A stretch of DNA of 64,000 nucleotides from Psychrobacter sp. UBA3962 (GTDB lineage: Bacteria; Pseudomonadota; Gammaproteobacteria; Pseudomonadales; Moraxellaceae). Of the stretch, positions 34,428 through 42,529 are shown in pieces (position 1 is the first letter of the stretch; each line of letters starts with the position of its first letter). The stretch is taken from positions 1 to 64,000 of the forward strand of contig NZ_DGDC01000013.1 in NCBI RefSeq assembly GCF_002385225.1. The letters are read 5' to 3'. The notes below the pieces were generated by a model. It had not been told where the DNA came from, made no database searches, and saw only the letters and a program-made list of their open reading frames with translations. Made by a program: the position numbers and the translations under genes.

Positions 34428-35918
34428 ATGTCGCTAAAGCCCCCTTCCTTGTCCTTTACTCCCTCTGTATTAACCCTTACCTCTGCAGCTCGATTTTCAG
34501 GCTTCTATTTGCTGCTTTCTGGCAGTTTAATATTAGGTATGAATACCAGTCAGGCGGCCCAGGAAGAACCCATTAGTATAGATAATCAGAAGTTTAATGC
34601 TTGTTTAGACAATCTGGTACAAACCGGTCCTTTTTCTGGAGTAAGAGACACATTTAACCAGTATCGTCCATTACAAGGTGATCCTAGTGTGCTGGAATCT
34701 CTAGACTATCAGCCTGAATTTGCCAAAGAGCCATGGGACTATTTGGCCAGCTTAGTTGATGAAGAGCGGGTAGTTGATGGGATTAATGCCAGCGAAAAAT
34801 ATGCGGATATTTTGGCCAGAATCGAGTCAGAATATGGGGTTAACCGCTATGACGTGCTTGGTGTCTGGGGAGTAGAGTCAGACTTTGGTACCAAGCTTGG
34901 CAAAAAGGATGTGGTAGATTCACTAGCCACTTTATCTTGCTTTGGTCGCCGTCAAAGCTATTTTCGCGGAGAATATGTCAGCGCTTTAAAGATTTTAAAG
35001 CAAGGTGATATAGCCAAAGAAGACTTTAAAGGCTCTTGGGCGGGTGCTTTTGGTCAAACTCAGTTTATGCCCTCTACTTTTTTGCAACTGGCACAAGACT
35101 TTGATGGTGATGGCCGAAAAGACTTGGTGAACAGTCAAGCAGACGCCCTAGCTTCTACGGCTAACTTTCTAAAAAATAGCGGCTATCAATCAGGCCAACC
35201 TTGGGGCTATGAAGTTCGTTTGCCTGCCTCTGTTAATGCAAAAAATGACCGTAAGAATAAACAGCCCATTTCACATTGGCGTAGCTTAGGAATAACTTTG
35301 GCTGACGGTAGTCCTCTGCCCGAGACCTTGGCCTCAGCAGGATTGTTTTTACCGTCGGGCAAAAATGGTCCTGCCTTCTTGGTAGGTCGTAACTTTGACT
35401 CTTTTTATGCTTATAATGCTTCAGAAAATTACGCTTTAGCCATTGCTCATTTATCCAAGCAGATTGAGAAACAAGATACCAATGTTGAGTTTGCTACTCC
35501 TTGGCCTACAGATGACCCAGGCTTGAGCCGTAAAGAATCTCGTGAAGTTCAAGAGTCATTAAATTTATTAGGCTATGATATCGGAGAGGTAGACGGCATT
35601 ATCGGTGACGGTACCCGCCGTGCTATCCAAAAGTATCAAGCGGATAACGGTCTTGAGCCTGATGGCAAAGCTGGCAAAAAAATCCATCAGCATCTTATGG
35701 ACAGCTCAGCACAACTAAGACAGACCGCACAGCAGCAACAAGCTGAGGAGGCTTCGTTAGATTCTGAATCGATTGCTACTGGGTCAAACAGCAGTGCCAA
35801 AGCCTCTGAGGCTAAATCTACTGCTTCAGGTTTCTTTGAAAACAAAAGCCTTATCGCCATTGCCATAAGTTTACTAATTCTTCTGGCTATCATCCTTGTT
35901 AGCAAAAGAAAACGCTAG
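34428..35918 (+). CDS. MltB-type lytic murein transglycosylase with peptidoglycan-binding domain and C-terminal anchor
   Basis: About 496 residues. A hydrophobic signal segment (FSGFYLLLSGSLILG, cut near SQAA) is followed by the SLT_2/MltB domain: YGVNRYDVLGVWGVESDFG with the catalytic Glu, LATLSCFGRR, SWAGAFGQTQFMPSTFL and FDGDGRKDLV. Residues about 365-425 are a peptidoglycan-binding repeat (VQESLNLLGYDIGEVDGIIG). A Gln/Ser-rich linker leads to a C-terminal membrane helix (LIAIAISLLILLAIILV) and KRKR. Such enzymes cleave glycan strands to anhydro-muropeptides. A C-terminal anchor is unusual in this family. Confidence 0.87.
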   Translation: MSLKPPSLSFTPSVLTLTSAARFSGFYLLLSGSLILGMNTSQAAQEEPISIDNQKFNACLDNLVQTGPFSGVRDTFNQYRPLQGDPSVLESLDYQPEFAKEPWDYLASLVDEERVVDGINASEKYADILARIESEYGVNRYDVLGVWGVESDFGTKLGKKDVVDSLATLSCFGRRQSYFRGEYVSALKILKQGDIAKEDFKGSWAGAFGQTQFMPSTFLQLAQDFDGDGRKDLVNSQADALASTANFLKNSGYQSGQPWGYEVRLPASVNAKNDRKNKQPISHWRSLGITLADGSPLPETLASAGLFLPSGKNGPAFLVGRNFDSFYAYNASENYALAIAHLSKQIEKQDTNVEFATPWPTDDPGLSRKESREVQESLNLLGYDIGEVDGIIGDGTRRAIQKYQADNGLEPDGKAGKKIHQHLMDSSAQLRQTAQQQQAEEASLDSESIATGSNSSAKASEAKSTASGFFENKSLIAIAISLLILLAIILVSKRKR

Positions 35919-35967
35919 TGGCAATAAACCCCTGTTTTAGTTGTCGGTAACTAGAGTTACAACCATA

Positions 35968-35999
35968 AAAAAAATCCAAGCCTAAGCTTGGATTTTTTT
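35968..35999. terminator. Bidirectional intrinsic terminator
   Basis: AAAATCCAAGC and GCTTGGATTTTTTT form a strong stem around CTAA with T-runs on both strands, between the convergent transglycosylase and lipoprotein genes. Confidence 0.87.
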
Positions 36000-36041
36000 A
36001 TGGAGCATTAACTGATTACTATGAGCTTAATTACTACTGGA

Positions 36042-36977
36042 TTAATAGTTATCAAAATACTCTTTTACTTCATAGTAGCGATCACTTAGTAGTCTTGTGA
36101 TACATTGCATTCTCACAATCTCTTGACGCGCAGGCTCCGCACTTCTTGCCTCTTCCACACAGACTTCATCACGCCACTCTACCCAATCTTTTTGATCATA
36201 TTCTATAGAGTTTTGAGCTTCTTTAGAGGCCCTGCCCCACATTTTATTGAACTCACTGCGTTTATAGTCCATCTCTGCTTTAACTTTGGCTTGTTCAGCG
36301 GCAGTAGCAGCCATAGCACTGGCAGCAGCAGCAGCGGCTTTATCTGCAGCACTTTGTACTTCAGAGACTTTTTTCGCTTCTTGCTTTGCCTCTACCACTT
36401 TTTTGCCTTTAACGTTATTTTTCTGATCTGCATCAACCAGCACATAGGCCAAGAACATGGCTAAATCATTGCCATTTTGAGGCTCAACAAAGATCACCTC
36501 ACCATCATCAGTAGGCTGTACTGAGTATTCCATCTCATAGCTTACTGTATTGGCATCAAGCTCAATATCTTGCTGATAGGCATCTTCTTGTACATCAAAT
36601 TCACCATTATATTCTCTGGTGACGTCTGCATTTTGGATAACCTTGCTAGGGATCATTACCGTCAATGTGCCCTTACAGAAGTTCTTAGTGCTTTGAGGGT
36701 CGTCTTGAGAAGTGCGAATATGATCCAGATTCATCTTTAATTGGTTGATACCAGCACGAATACTAGAGCCAGAAGTGGGTCTATCAAACGAAGCTGCATA
36801 GCCTTTGGCGCTAGAGTTGATCGCTTTTTGCATAGAATCAATCACTAAGCTTTGAGCATCTGGATTCGAGCATTCAATTTTACTTTTACCTCCAAGCCCC
36901 ACATCAGGCACTTTATCGCAGCCTACAAACAATAATGCAGAACTTAATAGAGCAATTTTCGGTAGATTCTTATACAT
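36042..36977 (-). CDS. Lipoprotein with C-terminal LprI-like (lysozyme inhibitor) domain
   Basis: 311 residues. The signal ends in the lipobox LFVGC (Cys20). The middle part has GTLTVMIPSKV and a long Ala/Lys-rich helix (AADKAAAAAASAMAATAAEQ). The end, EAQNSIEYDQKDWVEWRDEVC followed by QCITRLLSDRYYEVKEY, has the spacing W-x-x-WRDEVC ... CITRLLSDR of the LprI/DUF1311 lysozyme-inhibitor domain. It would sit in the outer membrane facing the periplasm. The first 170 residues match nothing I know. It is near another possible lysozyme inhibitor gene (37224-37655). Confidence 0.72.
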   Translation of the reverse strand: MYKNLPKIALLSSALLFVGCDKVPDVGLGGKSKIECSNPDAQSLVIDSMQKAINSSAKGYAASFDRPTSGSSIRAGINQLKMNLDHIRTSQDDPQSTKNFCKGTLTVMIPSKVIQNADVTREYNGEFDVQEDAYQQDIELDANTVSYEMEYSVQPTDDGEVIFVEPQNGNDLAMFLAYVLVDADQKNNVKGKKVVEAKQEAKKVSEVQSAADKAAAAAASAMAATAAEQAKVKAEMDYKRSEFNKMWGRASKEAQNSIEYDQKDWVEWRDEVCVEEARSAEPARQEIVRMQCITRLLSDRYYEVKEYFDNY

Positions 36978-37112
36978 AGGCTATTTCCAATTTAGAATAA
37001 TTAACTCACCTAATAACACATTAATAAAACCAATTTAACAATATGACAATATTATAGTAACAAAGATTGGATTTTTAAGAAATAGTCTTTTTATTACAAG
37101 TAATGAATAATA

Positions 37113-37146
37113 AAAAAGACCCTGCTCATTTGAACAGGGTCTTTTT
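37113..37146 (-). terminator. Intrinsic terminator of the ACP-like gene
   Basis: On the minus strand AAAGACCCTG and CAGGGTCTTT form a stem around TTCAAATGAG, followed by a run of T. It is about 80 bases after the stop of the gene at 37224. Confidence 0.82.
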
Positions 37147-37223
37147 CCTTACCAATCTAGCCAATCTAGATTTACGCTCTATCTATTAGCTTTTCATACA
37201 GCCTAATCACACAGTCAATTCAA

Positions 37224-37655
37224 TTAGCCTTTAAGTCTTTTAACTGATTTTGAGTTACAGCCTTTGTAAAGGATTTTGCTGCTGGCATCTTGAATGTTAA
37301 TGCTAGAGTTATGATAGTTATTTAGACGCAAAGCATTACTCATAATGCTGAAGTTGTCTTCATCACCAAATACCGTATCGACGGTGTCTGAGCGGCCCAA
37401 ATTAATAGGTAAAAATCTGTCTTTACCATTTAAATTGGCTTGAGCATAAGTGGGTAAGCTCTGCTTGTTAAAACCATAAGTTACGCTGATTTTATTTTTG
37501 CCTTGGCAACTGTAGTTTACTTGTCTAACTTTAGTCGCTGAATCATGGCTGGTTGCAGGATCCATCACTTGATCCGAATAGGCAAGTGCTGAGCCTGAGG
37601 TTAATGCAGCTGCTACTACTGCAGCAGAAGATAATACAGTGGTTAATTTTTTCAT
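37224..37655 (-). CDS. Adhesin complex protein (ACP)-like secreted protein, possible lysozyme inhibitor
   Basis: 143 residues. A signal peptide of about 25 residues ends SALA. The mature part VNYSCQGKNKISVTYGFNKQ, TYAQANLNGKDRFLPINL and a final ILYKGC match the plan of the Neisseria adhesin complex protein ACP: a small beta-barrel with two cysteines related to MliC lysozyme inhibitors. ACP was reported as a surface-linked, lysozyme-inhibiting protein. Here the extra basic tail NSKSVKRLKG follows the last Cys. Single gene with its own terminator. Confidence 0.75.
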   Translation of the reverse strand: MKKLTTVLSSAAVVAAALTSGSALAYSDQVMDPATSHDSATKVRQVNYSCQGKNKISVTYGFNKQSLPTYAQANLNGKDRFLPINLGRSDTVDTVFGDEDNFSIMSNALRLNNYHNSSINIQDASSKILYKGCNSKSVKRLKG

Positions 37656-37983
37656 AATAACGCCTTTTTTGGAAATTATAACTATAAGGAAGAAGAAGAA
37701 ATACCCTTCTAATAACCAAATGCTACTGTTTAAATATCTTTTGCCCTAAGCATTTGGAAGATATGGATATATTAAAACCATAAGATTTAAGTTGCTATTA
37801 TTGCATAGTAACTTCTATATATTGTTTTGTTATAACATAACATTAATTGTAATATAGGAGTTTTCAAATATCAATATAAGGTTACTGCTTACTTAAATAA
37901 AAAACCGCAGACCTATTTGCTTGAAATCTATTTACCCAATACCTGCTTAAAAGAACTGACCTAAAATTAAACTGTCCCTAAAT
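37656..37983. other. Intergenic region upstream of the ACP-like gene
   Basis: 328 AT-rich bases between the ACP-like gene and the fumC terminator. It must contain the promoter of the former. I see no convincing open frame, and no clear operator. Confidence 0.5.
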
Positions 37984-38018
37984 AAAAAAACCTTGCCAAA
38001 TTAATGGCAAGGTTTTTT
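37984..38018. terminator. Intrinsic terminator of fumC
   Basis: AAAAAAACCTTGCCA and TGGCAAGGTTTTTT form a 14-bp stem around AATTAA, with T-runs on both strands. Confidence 0.88.
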
Positions 38019-38087
38019 GGGTCTAAACACTTGATTTAAATCATTTAGCTATCAAAGCTAACATGAAAAATTAAAGTGTAAAAAAGC

Positions 38088-39476
38088 TTATTTAGGATGA
38101 ACCATATCAGCAGGGATTACCCACTCATCGAACTGCGCTTCAGTCATTAAACCAAGCTCTACGGCCACTTGTTTCAATGTCTTATCTTCTTTATAGGCAG
38201 TCTTAGCAATTTTTGCTGCGTTTTCATAGCCTACATGACGGTTTAACGCCGTTACTAACATCAGTGAGTTGTGTAAGAAATCATCGATTTTATCTTTAAC
38301 GGGCTCAATACCTACCGCACAGTTCTCATTGAAGCTGTTACAAGCATCGCCCATTAGCTTGATTGACTGTAATAAGTTATAAGCGATAACTGGCTTATAA
38401 ACGTTCAGCTCAAAGTTGCCTGAAGCGCCAGCGAAGCTGATAGTAGTGTCGTTACCCATTACTTGAGCTACTGCCATAGTCATGGCTTCAGACTGAGTTG
38501 GGTTTACTTTACCTGGCATGATTGAAGAGCCTGGCTCATTCTCAGGAATGGTTAGTTCGCCCAGACCACAACGTGGACCAGAAGCTAACCAACGTACGTC
38601 ATTGGCAATTTTATTTAAGCTGGCCGCTAAAGTTTTTAACGCACCTGAAGCGAATACTTCAGCATCACGAGCAGCTAGTGCTTCAAATTTGTTTGGTGCA
38701 GTTACAAATGGTAGACCCGTTAGCTCTGCTAATTGCTCAGCTGCTTTTACCGCATAATCTGGGTGTGAGTTTAGACCGGTACCTACTGCAGTACCGCCTA
38801 ATGGTAACTGATATAAGCCTTGTAACGCATTGTCGATACGCACTAGCGCATGATCAAGCTGGCTGACATAGCCGCTGAACTCTTGGCCCAAAGTTAAAGG
38901 AGTCGCATCCTGCAAGTGAGTACGACCAATTTTTACGATGCTGTCGAATTCTTTGGCTTTTTTGTCTAGTGTGTCACGTAGCGCTTTAACCGCTGGGATT
39001 AACAGGCTGTTGATTTGACGAGCAGCAGCAACGCGGATAGCGGTTGGGAAGCTGTCGTTAGTAGACTGAGCATGGTTCACATGGTCATTAGGGTGTACTG
39101 GTGAATAAGTACCACGCTCAGAACCTGCGATTTCGTTAGCACGGTTGGCCAGTACTTCGTTCATGTTCATGTTTGATTGGGTACCAGAACCTGTTTGCCA
39201 TACTACCAATGGGAACTGATCGGTAAGACCACCATTGATCACTTCGTCAGCAGCTTGGATAATTAGGTCACGTTGGCTTTCTTCGATACGGCCAAGGCTG
39301 GCGTTGGTGATAGCTGCAGCTTTTTTAACCAATGCCATTGCTTCAATCATTGGGCGTGGTAGAGTTTCGCCACCAATCTTAAAGTTTTCACGGCTACGCT
39401 GAGTTTGAGCGCCCCAGTAAGCGTCGCTAGGTACTTCCACATTACCCATGGTATCTTTTTCTATACGAGTTGACAT
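38088..39476 (-). CDS. fumC: Class II fumarate hydratase
   Basis: 462 residues, the usual length. Signature motifs are GSGTQSNMNMNEV, THLQDATPLTLGQEFSGY and the fumarase/aspartase signature GSSIMPGKVNPTQ, with catalytic Ser in the GSS loop. The C-terminus has LMTEAQFDEWVIPADMV. It interconverts fumarate and malate in the TCA cycle, without an iron-sulfur cluster, which makes it stable under oxidative stress. Single gene with terminator. Confidence 0.96.
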   Translation of the reverse strand: MSTRIEKDTMGNVEVPSDAYWGAQTQRSRENFKIGGETLPRPMIEAMALVKKAAAITNASLGRIEESQRDLIIQAADEVINGGLTDQFPLVVWQTGSGTQSNMNMNEVLANRANEIAGSERGTYSPVHPNDHVNHAQSTNDSFPTAIRVAAARQINSLLIPAVKALRDTLDKKAKEFDSIVKIGRTHLQDATPLTLGQEFSGYVSQLDHALVRIDNALQGLYQLPLGGTAVGTGLNSHPDYAVKAAEQLAELTGLPFVTAPNKFEALAARDAEVFASGALKTLAASLNKIANDVRWLASGPRCGLGELTIPENEPGSSIMPGKVNPTQSEAMTMAVAQVMGNDTTISFAGASGNFELNVYKPVIAYNLLQSIKLMGDACNSFNENCAVGIEPVKDKIDDFLHNSLMLVTALNRHVGYENAAKIAKTAYKEDKTLKQVAVELGLMTEAQFDEWVIPADMVHPK

Positions 39477-39743
39477 AATGTCTCCTGTTTTTTTATATAA
39501 AACCTAAAAGAATTTGTTATGGTATTAATGACATTGATGACTCAGCTTACCAATACAGTAGGACTGAGTGTAATATAGCGTAAATATGATAGCATGACTT
39601 GATATCAAACGCATTGCTAGCCGCTGTTTTTCAATGGCCTTTTTTTAATAGCTTTTTTAGTAGTGTACAGAGCCCACATCCTAGGCACTCATCTTAGCTT
39701 TTGACTATAGCTATTTTTGACCTTAATTATTATAAATGAAACT

Positions 39744-40358
39744 ATGAACAATAACCCTTCTCGTCGCGAAATTAATCATCAACGCCGTTCGCTAACCGAA
39801 CAACAACGCCGTAATTCGGCTTCAATGGCTTTTCGCCATTTATCAAAGCTGCCCCCTCGCCTACCCAAAAACGCAAAAGTGGCTATTTATTTGGATGACT
39901 TTGGCGAGTTACCGACCCAGCCCTTATTAAAATGGTGTCAACGCATGGGCTACAAAGCTTATATGCCAGTGATTAATACGCTAGGTAAAGACAATAAACA
40001 CATCCGCTTTGCGCCGATTGAGCACACTAAGCTGATTAATATTTCCACCGTGCGCCATCCTTTCGGTATGCAAGAGACCAAACACCGTCATTTATTAACA
40101 GCCGATCAGCTTGATTTAATAATCTGCCCCTTGGTAGCCGCTGATGAACAGGGCAATCGTATGGGCATGGGCGGCGGTTTTTATGACACCACAATGGCTA
40201 AATCTTACCAATATAGCAGTTCAAAAAATCACCGCAAGCATCCCCTACGTGTCGGTTGGTGTTATGAATTTCAAGTGGTGGATAAGCTACAGACTCAGCC
40301 CTGGGATGTGCCACTTAATGCGTTAATTACCCCTGAAAAAATACGGTGGTTCTCATGA
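39744..40358 (+). CDS. 5-formyltetrahydrofolate cyclo-ligase
   Basis: 204 residues from the ATG at 39744; an upstream in-frame start is unlikely. N-terminal REINHQRRSLTEQQRRNSA binds ATP/folate; RMGMGGGFYDTTMA near residue 145 is the family signature for phosphate binding. It converts 5-formyl-THF to 5,10-methenyl-THF using ATP. The stop overlaps the ATG of the next gene (ATGA), so translation is coupled. A 6S RNA often precedes this gene in other gammaproteobacteria, but I could not recognise one here. Confidence 0.9.
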   Translation: MNNNPSRREINHQRRSLTEQQRRNSASMAFRHLSKLPPRLPKNAKVAIYLDDFGELPTQPLLKWCQRMGYKAYMPVINTLGKDNKHIRFAPIEHTKLINISTVRHPFGMQETKHRHLLTADQLDLIICPLVAADEQGNRMGMGGGFYDTTMAKSYQYSSSKNHRKHPLRVGWCYEFQVVDKLQTQPWDVPLNALITPEKIRWFS

Positions 40359-40648
40359 GTAAATCGCCTCAATCAAATGACAGTAATGTCAATATAGACC
40401 CTGTCGATACTGAAAAGACCGTTGATAATCTAGATAGCTCTAGCGCTGATAACGTGGACCGTCATTTGCAAAATTTAGAGAGCACTGCCACCTCTGCCCC
40501 TCAACGCCAGCTATCCCCTGAGGAGCAGTTATTTACTGAGGAGGAGTTGGCACGCCTAATTAATCCTGACAGACTCAAAGCCTTGATGAGTAATGGCGAT
40601 GATTTCTTAGGTTATTTAACCGGTGAGATTGATAAGTTTGAAGACTAA
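40355..40648 (+). CDS. Small acidic protein, unknown
   Basis: 97 residues from an ATG that overlaps the stop of the cyclo-ligase gene by 4 bases, which argues for a real, coupled gene. The first 50 residues are Ser/Asp/Asn-rich and look disordered; the end, SPEEQLFTEEELARLINPDRL and DDFLGYLTGEIDKFED, is probably helical. No signal peptide or known motif. A terminator follows. Confidence 0.7.
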   Translation: MSKSPQSNDSNVNIDPVDTEKTVDNLDSSSADNVDRHLQNLESTATSAPQRQLSPEEQLFTEEELARLINPDRLKALMSNGDDFLGYLTGEIDKFED

Positions 40649-40696
40649 AGATTAATAAGCAATATCCTAGTCCAAATTACTTTTACAGCATTTAAA

Positions 40697-40738
40697 AACC
40701 AAAAAAGCGAGGCAGTTATTCTGTCTCGCTTTTTGGTT
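40697..40738. terminator. Bidirectional intrinsic terminator
   Basis: AACCAAAAAAGCGAGGCAG and CTGTCTCGCTTTTTGGTT make a long stem around TTATT with T-runs both ways, between two convergent genes. Confidence 0.87.
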
Positions 40739-40761
40739 AAGTGTTAACTATAAGGTTTTAG

Positions 40762-42138
40762 TTACAGCACCATCGCCGCAATCCAACCAAACGCCAATAA
40801 CGGTAAGTTATAGTGTAAAAAGGTAGGAATGACACTGTCTTTAATGTGGTCATGTTGGCCATCCACATTAAGACCGGACGTTGGGCCAAGCGTTGAGTCA
40901 GACGCTGGAGAACCGGCATCACCAAGAGCACCCGCGGTGCCAATAATAGCCACGGTGGCCAATGGTGAAAAGCCCATCGCCATACATAAAGGCACATAAA
41001 TGGCCGCAATAATCGGAATGGTCGAAAACGATGAGCCAATACCCATGGTCACAATTAAACCAATTAATAACATAATAAAGGCTGCGATACCCTTATTACC
41101 GGCAAACAGATTGGTTGCGCCTTCGATCAACGGAGCAATCTGATCGGTGGCTTTCATCACTTCAGCGAAACCTTGGGCGGTAATCATAATAAATCCAATC
41201 ATCGCCATCAGCTTAATGCCTTCATTAAACACGCTGTCCGCTTCGTTCCACTTCACTACCCCTGTGGCCATAAATACCCCAAAGCCAAATAACGACCCTA
41301 ATAATAAAGAATCGGTATAAAGTTGGACCAAAAAGGCGGTCACAATCGCTAACAAAGCAATTAAGGTTTTGCCTTTACTGGGCGCATTCGCAGCCGTTGC
41401 TGCTTGAGTCAAGGCATCGCCCTGACCCTGTGGCGCAGTATAACTATTACCTTCATTAGACAGCGAGGTGGACAGGTTATAGTGACGAGGCTTACGATAA
41501 CTGATAAATACCGCGGTTAATAAGCCCACTAGCATTCCCAGTGCTGGAATAGCCATGGCTTTCATTACTGAAATATTTTCAACATTTAAACCGGCTTCGC
41601 TGACGTTTTTCAGCATGATTTGCTTTAGGTAAATCTCCCCAAACCCATAAGGCACGAACATATAGGTGGTCACCAAACCAAAGGTCATCAAACAAGCCAG
41701 CAGACGTCTGTCAACTTTAAGACGGTTAAACACCATTAATAAGGGCGGGATAATCAAAGGGATAAAAGCAATGTGAATCGGAATTAAGTTTTGACTGAAA
41801 ACACTCATCAGTACCAAGCCAAAAAACAGGGCCCATTTGATAGAGCCAGAGCCTGCACTTTTCTCATTGTTAATACGGTTGATTACCGCATTAGACAGAG
41901 ATTGAGGTAACCCAGAATGGGCAATGGCTACCGCAAAGGCCCCTAGTAAGGCATAAGACAAGGCAATTTGTGCCCCATTTTTAATCCCTTCTTGGAAGGC
42001 TGTCAGGGTAGCGTCAACCCCTAAGCCACCGACTAGGCCCCCTACCATTGCCCCTATCAGTAAACTGAGGACAACGTGGACTCGGGCCAGTGATAGACCT
42101 AACATCACTACCACGGCCAATAGTACCGCATTAATCAT
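40762..42138 (-). CDS. Na+/H+ antiporter family protein
   Basis: 458 residues, about eleven membrane helices. Features of the COG2056 family are GAFAVAIAHSGLPQSLSN, MSVFSQNLIPIHIAFIPLI, MGIGSSFSTIPIIAAIY and GALGDAGSPASDSTLGPTSGL near the end. It resembles NhaC-type exchangers and YuiF. Sodium/proton exchange is known for some relatives; amino acid transport has also been suggested for the family. A hydrophilic loop at residues about 220-255 is variable. Divergent from lon. Confidence 0.85.
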   Translation of the reverse strand: MINAVLLAVVVMLGLSLARVHVVLSLLIGAMVGGLVGGLGVDATLTAFQEGIKNGAQIALSYALLGAFAVAIAHSGLPQSLSNAVINRINNEKSAGSGSIKWALFFGLVLMSVFSQNLIPIHIAFIPLIIPPLLMVFNRLKVDRRLLACLMTFGLVTTYMFVPYGFGEIYLKQIMLKNVSEAGLNVENISVMKAMAIPALGMLVGLLTAVFISYRKPRHYNLSTSLSNEGNSYTAPQGQGDALTQAATAANAPSKGKTLIALLAIVTAFLVQLYTDSLLLGSLFGFGVFMATGVVKWNEADSVFNEGIKLMAMIGFIMITAQGFAEVMKATDQIAPLIEGATNLFAGNKGIAAFIMLLIGLIVTMGIGSSFSTIPIIAAIYVPLCMAMGFSPLATVAIIGTAGALGDAGSPASDSTLGPTSGLNVDGQHDHIKDSVIPTFLHYNLPLLAFGWIAAMVL

Positions 42139-42437
42139 AATTTATTCCTTATAGAATAGAGTGGTTATTTAAGCCAGTGGCTTTGGCATAAATCTTTCTT
42201 CTATAAAAGTTGGTTTTTGAGTAGATAGCACCCATATCATTGGTTAATGATCATCAGTCACTATCAAGTTTGATTGCAAAAATTATTTATGTTCTTAAAT
42301 CGCTACTTTAATACCGTGTGGTTAATAAACCGTGGTTTTTAAAATAACCATTCTGCAAAAGTAGCGTTACAAACTGTCTATTCTAACCGATTTTTGTTTT
42401 ATAGGTCATTGTACAAAGACTATCTGGTTCAATTTAA
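42139..42437. other. Intergenic region between the antiporter and lon
   Basis: About 300 AT-rich bases carrying the antiporter promoter on the minus strand. I note no open frame or strong hairpin. The part nearest lon is described separately as a heat-shock promoter. Confidence 0.5.
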
Positions 42438-42466
42438 CTTGCAATTCTCATCTATCATCACCATTT
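42438..42466 (+). promoter_or_regulatory. Candidate heat-shock (sigma-32) promoter of lon
   Basis: CTTGCAA at 42438-42444, 14 bases, then CACCATTT at 42459-42466. Each box differs by one base from the consensus CTTGAAA and CCCCATNT. It lies 64 bases before the lon ATG, and lon is a classic member of the heat-shock regulon. Confidence 0.6.
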
Positions 42467-42529
42467 AGTAAGTCATAGCATAAAAAACTTCTGAATAAGA
42501 GGTTTTATGGCACACGATAAGGAAAAAAT

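Noticed and set aside
39480..39743. Possible 6S RNA upstream of the 5-formyl-THF cyclo-ligase gene
   Set aside because: The position is typical, but I could not fold a long hairpin with a central bubble from this sequence.
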